Source of the DNA: an uncultured Victivallales bacterium
Lineage (GTDB): Bacteria > Verrucomicrobiota > Lentisphaeria > Oligosphaerales > JAFGRS01
DNA: 8,702 nt
Assembly (NCBI GenBank): GCA_903834675.1
Contig: CAILKC010000708.1
Span: forward strand, 1-8,702
Direction of reading: 5' to 3'
In this document: one piece after another, positions 1-6,259 of the stretch
Layout of the letters: each line of letters opens with the position of its first letter
Position numbering within the stretch: position 1 is the stretch's first letter
Program-made: the position numbers and the translations under genes
Notes under the pieces: model-generated
Databases searched by the model: none
The model's input: only the letters and a program-made list of their open reading frames with translations
What the model was told of the DNA's origin: nothing

Positions 1-46
1 GACGTGGCTCCCGCTATCGCGACCCTTCAGGCCGCACCAACCCTAC

Positions 47-104
47 CCCATCATACCCAGGCCGCTGGCCTGGGCTGAGGGATGCCGGCCCTTTGGGCCT
101 CGGA
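47..104. repeat. Double-hairpin intergenic repeat-like element
   Basis: Two inverted repeats lie close together. The first is CCCAGGCC-GCT-GGCCTGGG at 56-74, a perfect 8-bp stem with a 3-base loop. The second is GGCCC-TTT-GGGCC at 87-99, a perfect 5-bp stem with a 3-base loop. About twelve bases separate them. From memory, this layout of a CCCAGG-type stem followed by a shorter GGCCC-type stem with a T-rich loop recurs in intergenic regions of planctomycete, verrucomicrobial and Bacteroidetes genomes, often beside gene ends. Only this one copy is in the window, so the dispersed-repeat status is inferred. Confidence 0.5.
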
Positions 105-165
105 ACCAACGGCGCAATAGCCCCCGTGATGTCGCCGCCGCCGCGGCGCCCGCCAACGCCCCTCG

Positions 166-179
166 TCCGCCGCGGCGGA
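166..179. repeat. Perfect 14-bp palindrome
   Basis: TCCGCCGCGGCGGA reads the same on both strands. Its 10-bp core CGCCGCGGCG also occurs at 139-148 and at 6122-6131, all outside genes. It could be a protein-binding site or part of a structured 3' end, but in DNA this GC-rich chance is a serious alternative. Confidence 0.35.
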
Positions 180-180
180 T

Positions 181-199
181 CAGGCCAGCCTCAGGCCTG
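181..199 (-). repeat. Inverted repeat across the stop codon of the glycyl radical enzyme gene
   Basis: On the minus strand CAGGCC and GGCCTG flank a 7-base loop that contains the TGA stop at 193-191. The 6-bp stem could form at the end of the message. No T-tract follows, so this is a weak candidate for a terminator or a 3' protective hairpin. Confidence 0.25.
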
Positions 200-2383
200 G
201 TACTCGGTGCGGGCGATCACGCTGTTCTGCAAGGCTGGGCTGAGGCGCGTGAAGTACTCGCTGTAGCCGCCGATGCGGACCAGCAGATCGCGATGCTGCT
301 CGGGCGTCGCCTGCGCCGCCAGCATGTCGGCGCGGCTGATCACCGAGAGCTGAATCTGCATGCCGCCGCGGCCAAAGAAGGCGCGGATGAGTGCCCCCAC
401 CGCCCGCCGCCCGTCGGCGCGCTGCAGGGTCTCTTTCTGAAAGCGCAGGTTCAGCACCGGGGTGCCTGCGGCGAGGTGCATGGGGAGGGCTGACACCGAG
501 TTCAACAGAGCGGTTGGCCCGTGCGTATCGCGCCCGGCCACCGCGCCTACCGAGTCATTGAGCGGGGTGCCAGCCCGCCGCCCATCCGGCGTCGCCCCGA
601 CCGCCTCGCCCGCCTGGGCATAGGTGGCGAAGACGATGCACGAGGGCAGGAAGCGCCCGCCCCGCACGGTGCGGTGCCCCAGCAGTTCCCGGCAGGCGAA
701 GTCCATGATGGCCGCGCCAACACGGTCCACGGACGGATCGTCGTTGCCGAACTTGGGCGCAGCCTGCAGCGGCCCGAGTACCTGTTCATAGCCGGCGAAG
801 TCCGCCTTGAGCGCTGGGAGCAGCGCCTCCTTGGCGACCTCGCCGCGCTCGAAGACGCAGTGTTTGACCGCGGCCACCCCATCGATCAGGTTGGCGATGC
901 CTTGGTAGGTCACCACCGACCAGTTGTAACGCGCCCCACCGGCTTCGAAAGAACGGTGGTTCCGCACGCAGTCGCGGGTGAAAAAGGTGCGGTAGAGCTT
1001 GGGGTCACCCTCCCTGAAACGCCGTTGCAGCGCCGTATTGGCGGAGTTCGCAAAGCGGGTGGTCTGGTCCCGTATCTGCGCCTTAACCGCCTCCATGAAC
1101 GCCTTGAAGTCGCCGAGGTCTTCAAAGCGTCCCGTTGCCGGTCCCGCCTGGTTGCCGGTGTTGGGGTCGACGCCGTTGTGCAGGGCCAGTTCCAGGGCTT
1201 TGGCCAGGTTGATCGTGCCCTCGAGGCTGCCGCAGTTGGAGAGGCCGGCGATCATGGTCTCGGTACAGCCGCCGAAGCCGATCTCGGTGGCGTCGGCGGG
1301 GGTCAGGCCGAGGTCCAGGCTGAGCAGCGTCTCGATGTAGAGATCGTCGTTGTACAGTGCCGGTCGACCGCTGCCCTCAGCCAGCGCTTTGAGCGCCTCG
1401 CTGAGCAGGTTATCCGGGGTGTCGCGGGTGACGCGGAAGGCGACGTTGGGTCGGCGGAAGCGGTTACGCCCGCAGGCCAGGACGAACTCGCGGGTGAGCG
1501 CATTGCAGCCGTCGCTGCCGTCGGCCCGGCGCCCGCCGATTTGCAGGTTCCAGCCATTGAAGCGCTCGAAGTTCCGCCAGAGCTCATCGATCAGCCGTCG
1601 GGCCAAGCGCAGGTCGAGGGTACCGGCCTCGATGTCCCGCTCGAACAGGTCTCCCAAGGCCTGGTCCACGCGGCCGATGCTGTCGCAGCCATCGAGCATC
1701 CAGGTCAGGTTGACCGCGAGCAGGCCCTGCACGAAGGTCTGTGAGGGGCAGAGGAAGCAGCCCTCAAAGGCGGTGACGATGGTGGTCAGGTCGTCATGCC
1801 GAGCGCCCGTGGCCAGGTCGCGGGCGGCGCGGAGGGCCGCGAGCGTGCGCTGGTAGTAGCAGCGCAGGCCGGTGGTGTAGTCTTTGAGTGCCAGCAGCAG
1901 GTGGAGCGCCGTCGCCTCGTCTGCCTGGGCCTGCACCGCGGCCAACTCCCGGTCGAGTTCGGCTTCCATGGCGTCAACGCCCTCACTGACCACCCGGCGG
2001 ATGTCTGGATTGCTGTGGGTGTAGCCGCCAAAGTGCGGCAGCCGCGGGCGCAGGTCGGCCAGCAGGGTGTCGATGAAGGCGGCATGCTGCGGGAAGCGCT
2101 TCTTCTTCTCCTCCGCGATGGCAGGGCGAGTATCTAAGCCGCTGTTATGATTGAAATTGCAGATGAAGGACGAGCCCGTCCATTCCCCGTGACTGTCCAT
2201 GTTGCGGGCCTCAAAAAAGGGCTCGCACGGGATGAGCAGGCGGTCGTCCGGCACGCGCACCGGCTGGTTCTCATAGAGGCGTCGGAAGGCCAGGCCGTAA
2301 GCGCGGGGATGCGGCAACTCAAGCCCCTCGTAGAACCCCAGTGCGGCCCATTCACCCAGCTCGTGTAAGATGTTGCAGTCCAT
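191..2383 (-). CDS. Glycyl radical enzyme (pyruvate formate-lyase-like, substrate unknown)
   Basis: A complete 730-residue cytosolic enzyme of the pyruvate formate-lyase/glycerol dehydratase superfamily. The PFL-like barrel fills most of the chain. The catalytic loop is GFGGCTET at 369-376, giving thiyl Cys373 and likely general base Glu375 (the CxE pattern of lyases and dehydratases, not the Cys-Cys pair of true PFL). The conserved ATPDGRRAGTPLND block is at 597-610. The C-terminal radical loop is RIGGYSEYF at 703-711, making Gly706 the expected radical site, followed by the conserved ARTEY. At 730 residues it is shorter than the usual 780-850. The shortfall is N-terminal, because an in-frame TGA lies two codons before the ATG, so no longer start exists. 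GAGG lies 4 bases before the ATG. The gene follows the HzsA-related gene by 73 bp. An activating radical SAM enzyme would be required but is not in the window. Substrate classes such as diols, hydroxyproline, aryl acetates, choline or sulfonates cannot be told apart here. Confidence 0.93.
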   Translation of the reverse strand: MDCNILHELGEWAALGFYEGLELPHPRAYGLAFRRLYENQPVRVPDDRLLIPCEPFFEARNMDSHGEWTGSSFICNFNHNSGLDTRPAIAEEKKKRFPQHAAFIDTLLADLRPRLPHFGGYTHSNPDIRRVVSEGVDAMEAELDRELAAVQAQADEATALHLLLALKDYTTGLRCYYQRTLAALRAARDLATGARHDDLTTIVTAFEGCFLCPSQTFVQGLLAVNLTWMLDGCDSIGRVDQALGDLFERDIEAGTLDLRLARRLIDELWRNFERFNGWNLQIGGRRADGSDGCNALTREFVLACGRNRFRRPNVAFRVTRDTPDNLLSEALKALAEGSGRPALYNDDLYIETLLSLDLGLTPADATEIGFGGCTETMIAGLSNCGSLEGTINLAKALELALHNGVDPNTGNQAGPATGRFEDLGDFKAFMEAVKAQIRDQTTRFANSANTALQRRFREGDPKLYRTFFTRDCVRNHRSFEAGGARYNWSVVTYQGIANLIDGVAAVKHCVFERGEVAKEALLPALKADFAGYEQVLGPLQAAPKFGNDDPSVDRVGAAIMDFACRELLGHRTVRGGRFLPSCIVFATYAQAGEAVGATPDGRRAGTPLNDSVGAVAGRDTHGPTALLNSVSALPMHLAAGTPVLNLRFQKETLQRADGRRAVGALIRAFFGRGGMQIQLSVISRADMLAAQATPEQHRDLLVRIGGYSEYFTRLSPALQNSVIARTEYQA

Positions 2384-2397
2384 GGTTCCTCAGTGGT

Positions 2398-2410
2398 CCG
2401 CCCGCGGCGG
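2398..2410 (-). repeat. Small hairpin just upstream of the glycyl radical enzyme start
   Basis: CCGCC and GGCGG flank a 3-base loop, a 5-bp GC-only stem ending 14 bases before the ATG at 2383. It sits in the 73-bp gap between the two genes, next to the GAGG ribosome binding site. It might affect translation or mark an RNA processing point. The rest of the gap shows no convincing promoter. Confidence 0.25.
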
Positions 2411-2456
2411 TGTCAGTTAAGTCGGTTGGCTAGATCGGATAGGTCGAATCGCTTGG

Positions 2457-5400
2457 TCACTGAATCTCCGGCATCGGCGGCGCTTGGCCCAGCAATTCCT
2501 GGGCTTGGACCTCGGGGAAGTAGCTGCCGTAGAACACGGCATTGCAGTCGATCCAGGTGGCAATGCGCCGCATGTCCTCAGCCGCGAGCGACACGTTCTC
2601 ATGCCCAGCGCGCAGCAGCTTCAGCAAGCGGCTTCCCCGCGCGCCGTAGAGGCCGCCCGGCGGGGTCACCTCAATGCGGTTGCGGGCGCCGAAGCGCGGC
2701 ACCAGCGCTTTGGCGGCGTTCTCCGGGTTCGTCTTTGCCCCCCAGAACGCCTGCGGATCGCCGCACAGGCTCCAGTACGACTCGGCGAAGCCGCCGCGGG
2801 CGGTCGCGGTCAGGTTCAGGCTATTCTTGGACGGTTTGGCGCCGTGGCAGGAGAGGCAGTGCTTGTCCCAGACCGGTTGTACGACGCTCATGTAGCTGAA
2901 CGGTCGACCGTCGAAGGGACCAACTCGCAGCGTAGAGGGGGGCCGCGCTTGCGCCAGCGGCCTGGCCACGCTCGGGACCGACATGCGGTTCTCGTGGCAG
3001 CCGCTGCACGAGGTCTTCTCTCCCGCCTGCAGCGCGGTGGTCGAACGCATGGTCTGGTAGGCATAGCCGTGCTCATCCAAGGCCTGGAAGAGCAGCGCCT
3101 TGCCGCTGGGGACGAGAAAGCGCGCCGAGCCGTCGGGCTCGACCGGCACCGTGCCCAGCACCGCCCGGGTGTTCTCCTCGCCGGCAAAGCCGATGGGCGG
3201 CGTATTCGAGATGGGCGTGGTCTTAGGCAGAATCTGAATGATGCGCAATTCGCGGATCGTGCCGCGGGGGAGGTCGCCCAGGCCGCGATAGACGTCGGTA
3301 AGAACGAGTTCGGCGGTGGCCTCGGCCTCGGGCGGCAGGACGCTGGCCAGCACCGGCGGCACGGGCCGCGCGCGCAGGAGGGTGGGGCTGGTGCTGCTGA
3401 TGAGGGGGTCGCGGTAGAGCAACTCCCGATTCCCAGCCGCATCCAGCAGGTAGACGCCCAAGGCGTTATCGGGCTGCGCGGCAGGCTCGAAACGCAAGCG
3501 CTCGGGGCTGTAGGCCACCAGGAAGCGGCGCTCGGACAGAGGCCAGGGGCTGTTGTAGTAGTCCTCGATGCTGCCTTCCGACTCGGGGAAGCGCTGCGGG
3601 GTCAGCCGCGTGATGGCGTCGTGGGAGCTGTTGCTGTCGACGGCAGGGTCAAGCAGGCAGAGCGGGCCTCCGGTTGCCGAGTGATGCGCCGAAGCCACGA
3701 AGACCAGTTTACCACTGTCAGGGATGGCTTTGGCCTGAAACGCACAGTGCGGGTTCGCCGTGGCGTTGCCCCAGATGGCCATCTGGTTGGTGCCGTCGGG
3801 ACGCATGGACCAGAGGTTCTGGTGTGTTACCGCGTCGCGGTCGATGTAATCCCAGCGCGCGAAGACTAGGTTGCCGGCGTTGGAGACCTCGGGGAACCAC
3901 TCGTTGACATCGTTCCACGAAAGCTGCTGCAGGTTGCTGCCGTCGGCCGCCATCCGCTGCAGGGTGTAGGAGTCCCAGCGTTTGCTGAACTGTCCGCCGA
4001 AGCAGCGGCTGTAGGCCCGGCGGCGGGTGGAGCAGAAGGCGATGCCGCCGTCAGGCAACCAGGTCGGCATCACATCGTCGTAGGTCCCGGCTGTGATTTG
4101 CCGCAGGTTGGCGCCGTCAACCCCCAGGGTGTAGACGTGGAAGTAGGCCTCGTCCGGGCCGGCCTCGTTCACCGTCAGGCTGGCGGGGTTGATCGGGGTT
4201 TCTGGCACGGCCACATGTGAGAAGACGATACGGGTCGCGTCGTAGGAGAGCCGGGGTTCGAGGCAGTTTCCCGGCGGCAGCTTACCGCGGGTCAGGTCGC
4301 GAGTGCGGAGTGAGACGCCGGGCTCTTCGAGCACGTAGAGCCCGCCGCCGGGCTGCTGTCGCCAGCCGTAGTATTGCATCACCAGGTGACTGTAATTCGG
4401 CGGCCGACGCTTGCAGATGAGCACCGGTTGCGGGCCTATTTCGGCCGCCGCGAGGGCCAGGTCGCGCTTGACCGTGCGCAGGTGAAGGTAGAGCGGCCGG
4501 CACTGTTCGAGCGGCCGGCCGGCCTTGGCCGTCTGTGCGGCCAGGTCGTCAAGGCGGGCGTGGGCGCCGCTGGCGATGGCAGCGGGCACGTCACCCAGCA
4601 AGGCCTGCGCCCGGGCGAGTTGCGTGGTCAGCGCCGCGGCATAGGATTCCGGCGTGTCCTGGATGGCGTCTTCGGCATACCATTCTGCCACCGTCATCAG
4701 CAGCAGAGTCGGCTCAGGCTGCCGGAGCATGCCCCGGGTGACCTCTGCCGCCGCTGCCGCGAGGGCACGTCGCAGTTCTGCCAGTCCGGCGGAGTCCGCG
4801 TTCAGCGCCGCGGCAAGACGGGTCTGACCCGCGCTCCAACGCCCGTCGTAGGGCATGATAAGCACCTTCGGCAGGGGCCGGGTAGCGCCCGGTTCGAGCG
4901 GCATCGCGGCGGCGCTGAGAGTGAGATGACAGCTCAGGGTGTCGGGCCTGGCCACCTCCAACCGCCAGCCCGCCGTCGGGTCCATGGCCAGGGCCACGCC
5001 GGAGGTCTCCGCGCCGTCCTCCAGGAGCAAGAACGGCAGGCAGTCCCGAGCCTCGACCGCGACGGCGCGCTCAGGCTGGATCGTCACCAGGCGTGGGGCA
5101 AGGTCTTGGCCCAGCGCGACCAGCAGGGGCGAGCGCACCGCGGGCGCCTCGCCGGTTGCCATCTCGTAGAACCAGCCGTCCTTGCCGGCCACCGGGCCGA
5201 ATGACGCCGAGGCCTGGAACGCGGTTCCATCGCTGTAGGTGACAACCGGGTCCCAGTGGGTCGTATCGCAAGCGATGGCGCCACGCTTGTGGACCACGAA
5301 GCGCAAGCGCTCGCCAGCGCGGACCTCGAGATCGAGGCTGGGCTCGACCCCCGTGCCGTCCTTACCCTCGATCTCGGCCTGCCACAGCTGCCGGTCGCCA

Positions 5401-5963
5401 TGCAGGATCATGGCGCGGATGCCGTCGCCCTCAAGATGCAGCTTGTAGACGCGCCCGCTGAGGTGTACTCGGCCGGCGCGCGGCGTCACGAAACAGCGGC
5501 TGCTGGGGGTATTCTCGCCGGGGTGGTGCCAGTCCTTGCCGACGCGGGTCCAGTCGGGCCCGCTCCAGAAGGTCGAGCCGTACCACTGCTCGGTGCGGTA
5601 GGCCAGCGGCTCGAAAGCCCGGTCCTGGGAAGGTCGCCCCAGGCGGAAGGAGAGACGGAGGATGGGCAGGGGATCGGGCCGCAACGCCGCCGCCCCACGG
5701 TTGACCAGCACGCCCTCCAGCAGCACCCCGCCGAGCTCGCCGACTGGCTGTGTCGTGAAGGTTACCTCGACCCCGGCGGGCCATGCCGCGGGCTCGGCGG
5801 CCGCATCGAGCCTGCCGATCAGCGTCTTCGGCGAGGCCCCGGCAAAGCGCTCGGCGAGAGCCTTCGTCGCCGACTCCGCCCGCAGGCCGAGCCCCAGGGA
5901 AACGACAAGCGCCGCCATCCACCGCCCCGGCGCGGACCCGAATCTCTGGTGAATCCCAGTCAT
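2457..5963 (-). CDS. HzsA-related secreted beta-propeller diheme cytochrome c protein
   Basis: A 1168-residue exported protein. Residues 1-32 form a signal peptide (basic n-region with R7 and R14, hydrophobic MAALVVSLGLGL at 16-27, then RAES), so it should act in the periplasm or outside the cell. About 65-370 looks beta-rich, possibly carbohydrate-binding-like folds (inference). About 375-505 is Ala/Leu-rich and helical. From about 512 to 900 comes a TolB/PD40-type propeller with repeated blade motifs (TWLPDGGIAFCSTRR at 634-648; VSNAGNLVFARWDY at 693-706). The C-terminal region carries two heme c motifs, CSGCH at 986-990 and CLSCH at 1036-1040, and ends with IATWIDCNAVFYGSYFPE. This matches what is usually called HzsA-related protein, after the alpha subunit of hydrazine synthase. 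No HzsB/HzsC partners are present and the N-terminal half is extra, so hydrazine synthesis is unlikely. The ATG at 5963 is chosen because it opens the signal peptide and has AAGGAG 12 bases upstream. The frame stays open for 81 more codons upstream, but those read through intergenic repeats. Confidence 0.85.
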   Translation of the reverse strand: MTGIHQRFGSAPGRWMAALVVSLGLGLRAESATKALAERFAGASPKTLIGRLDAAAEPAAWPAGVEVTFTTQPVGELGGVLLEGVLVNRGAAALRPDPLPILRLSFRLGRPSQDRAFEPLAYRTEQWYGSTFWSGPDWTRVGKDWHHPGENTPSSRCFVTPRAGRVHLSGRVYKLHLEGDGIRAMILHGDRQLWQAEIEGKDGTGVEPSLDLEVRAGERLRFVVHKRGAIACDTTHWDPVVTYSDGTAFQASASFGPVAGKDGWFYEMATGEAPAVRSPLLVALGQDLAPRLVTIQPERAVAVEARDCLPFLLLEDGAETSGVALAMDPTAGWRLEVARPDTLSCHLTLSAAAMPLEPGATRPLPKVLIMPYDGRWSAGQTRLAAALNADSAGLAELRRALAAAAAEVTRGMLRQPEPTLLLMTVAEWYAEDAIQDTPESYAAALTTQLARAQALLGDVPAAIASGAHARLDDLAAQTAKAGRPLEQCRPLYLHLRTVKRDLALAAAEIGPQPVLICKRRPPNYSHLVMQYYGWRQQPGGGLYVLEEPGVSLRTRDLTRGKLPPGNCLEPRLSYDATRIVFSHVAVPETPINPASLTVNEAGPDEAYFHVYTLGVDGANLRQITAGTYDDVMPTWLPDGGIAFCSTRRRAYSRCFGGQFSKRWDSYTLQRMAADGSNLQQLSWNDVNEWFPEVSNAGNLVFARWDYIDRDAVTHQNLWSMRPDGTNQMAIWGNATANPHCAFQAKAIPDSGKLVFVASAHHSATGGPLCLLDPAVDSNSSHDAITRLTPQRFPESEGSIEDYYNSPWPLSERRFLVAYSPERLRFEPAAQPDNALGVYLLDAAGNRELLYRDPLISSTSPTLLRARPVPPVLASVLPPEAEATAELVLTDVYRGLGDLPRGTIRELRIIQILPKTTPISNTPPIGFAGEENTRAVLGTVPVEPDGSARFLVPSGKALLFQALDEHGYAYQTMRSTTALQAGEKTSCSGCHENRMSVPSVARPLAQARPPSTLRVGPFDGRPFSYMSVVQPVWDKHCLSCHGAKPSKNSLNLTATARGGFAESYWSLCGDPQAFWGAKTNPENAAKALVPRFGARNRIEVTPPGGLYGARGSRLLKLLRAGHENVSLAAEDMRRIATWIDCNAVFYGSYFPEVQAQELLGQAPPMPEIQ

Positions 5964-5999
5964 TGTGGCTACTGACTCCTTCGGTGAGGCCTCGGTACC

Positions 6000-6039
6000 G
6001 CCGCAGGGCACCACCCGGTCCGTTCCGCGTGCTGGCCAA
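6000..6039. repeat. Direct repeat copy A (about 41 bp)
   Basis: This copy aligns with 6188-6228 at 35 of 41 positions by hand count with one single-base gap. The best-kept blocks are GCCGCAGGGCAC at the left, GTCCG and TCCGCGTG in the middle and GGCCAA at the right. The two copies have the same orientation, start 188 bp apart and bracket the hairpin cluster. They may be remnants of a tandem or insertion-type element, or two members of a dispersed intergenic repeat. Confidence 0.65.
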
Positions 6040-6070
6040 AGCCTAGCGCCGACGCCTTGCCGTCTCATTC

Positions 6071-6099
6071 CGCCCGGCCGCAAAACCGGCGGCCGGGCG
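6071..6099. repeat. Perfect 10-bp inverted repeat, 9-base loop
   Basis: CGCCCGGCCG at 6071-6080 is the exact reverse complement of CGGCCGGGCG at 6090-6099. The loop is CAAAACCGG on the plus strand, so its minus-strand transcript carries TTTT in the loop rather than after the stem. It would make a very stable hairpin but lacks the T-tract of an intrinsic terminator on either strand. Confidence 0.6.
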
Positions 6100-6100
6100 T

Positions 6101-6152
6101 TGGAGGGCGCTCCTGCGTGAGCGCCGCGGCGGCGACGCAGCGCCGCCCTCCA
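6101..6152. repeat. Long interrupted hairpin of 52 bases
   Basis: The outer stem pairs TGGAGGGCG (6101-6109) with CGCCCTCCA (6144-6152), 9 bp. After a 3-by-3 internal loop, an inner stem pairs CTGCGT (6113-6118) with ACGCAG (6135-6140). The apical loop contains the palindrome CGCCGCGGCG (6122-6131), which can fold on itself. Three nested pairings in 52 bases are unlikely to be an accident of GC content. Confidence 0.6.
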
Positions 6153-6154
6153 GG

Positions 6155-6180
6155 CGGTTCGGCACGTCCCGGCCGAACCG
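6155..6180. repeat. Perfect 9-bp inverted repeat, 8-base loop
   Basis: CGGTTCGGC at 6155-6163 is the exact reverse complement of GCCGAACCG at 6172-6180, with ACGTCCCG as loop. It is the third hairpin in a row, only two bases from the 6101-6152 structure, so all three could form side by side in one transcript. Confidence 0.6.
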
Positions 6181-6187
6181 GAACAGA

Positions 6188-6228
6188 GCCGCAGGGCACG
6201 ACCCACGTCCGCTCCGCGTGTCGGCCAA
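6188..6228. repeat. Direct repeat copy B (41 bp)
   Basis: This is the partner of the copy at 6000-6039, same orientation, 35 of 41 positions matching with one gap. It lies between the hairpin cluster and the hairpin that follows the aldehyde dehydrogenase stop codon. Confidence 0.65.
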
Positions 6229-6231
6229 CCC

Positions 6232-6256
6232 GGAACCGCGCTGCGTTCGCGGTTTC
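6232..6256 (-). terminator. Candidate 3'-end hairpin after the aldehyde dehydrogenase gene
   Basis: On the minus strand a stem begins three bases after the TGA at 6262-6260. GAAACCGCG pairs with CGCGGTTCC around a 7-base loop, nine pairs including one G-T wobble. The position is right for the end of the GRE-FAH-aldehyde dehydrogenase message. No T-tract follows, so it may act as an RNA-stabilising or factor-assisted end rather than an intrinsic terminator. Confidence 0.35.
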
Positions 6257-6259
6257 ATC

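Larger units (their letters stand above)
1..190. other. Non-coding tail downstream of the glycyl radical enzyme gene
   Basis: I find no gene here. On the minus strand the candidate ATG codons near 40-55 run into TAG within three codons. Open plus-strand frames have no convincing start and read through inverted repeats. The stretch holds the double-hairpin repeat at 47-104, a 14-base perfect palindrome at 166-179 and a small inverted repeat at 181-199 across the upstream gene's stop codon. No hairpin is followed by a run of T on the minus strand, so no classical intrinsic terminator is visible, although the hairpins could still slow or protect the 3' end of the transcript. Confidence 0.6.
5964..6259. 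other. 296-bp structured intergenic region between two transcription units
   Basis: No gene is supported. The frame of the HzsA-related gene stays open through most of this gap, but the translation is Arg/Ala-rich low-complexity sequence derived from inverted repeats. The gap contains a hairpin right after the aldehyde dehydrogenase stop (6232-6256), two copies of a 41-bp direct repeat (6000-6039 and 6188-6228), and three further strong GC hairpins in a row between them (6071-6180). A promoter for the HzsA-related gene would be expected here; no clear -35/-10 pair is visible to me. Confidence 0.6.

Noticed and set aside
1..78. C-terminal end of a plus-strand gene entering from the left (frame 1, stop at 76-78)
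   Set aside because: Only 25 codons without any recognisable motif, and the stop falls inside the double-hairpin repeat. Not supportable.
521..1744. 407-codon open frame on the plus strand
   Set aside because: It lies antisense inside the well-supported glycyl radical enzyme; its translation shows no recognisable motif. Long antisense frames are common in GC-rich genes.
191..2383. Assignment as true pyruvate formate-lyase (pflB)
   Set aside because: PFL has adjacent Cys-Cys in the active site; this protein has a CxE loop (Cys373-Thr-Glu375), as in dehydratases and other lyases.
2484..3869. 461-codon open frame on the plus strand
   Set aside because: It is antisense to the propeller and heme region of the HzsA-related gene. 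The product is Gly/Arg/Ala-rich without domain signatures.
2457..5963. Functional hydrazine synthase (anammox)
   Set aside because: No HzsB or HzsC genes are present, the N-terminal half is extra, the residue four after the first heme His is Met, and the neighbours are catabolic enzymes.
6071..6180. Intrinsic (Rho-independent) terminators
   Set aside because: The stems are strong but none is followed by a T-tract on either strand, so they are listed as repeats.
5964..6206. 81-codon N-terminal extension of the HzsA-related gene
   Set aside because: It reads through inverted and direct repeats as Arg/Ala-rich sequence and would bury the signal peptide; the ATG at 5963 has a ribosome binding site and starts a proper signal peptide.
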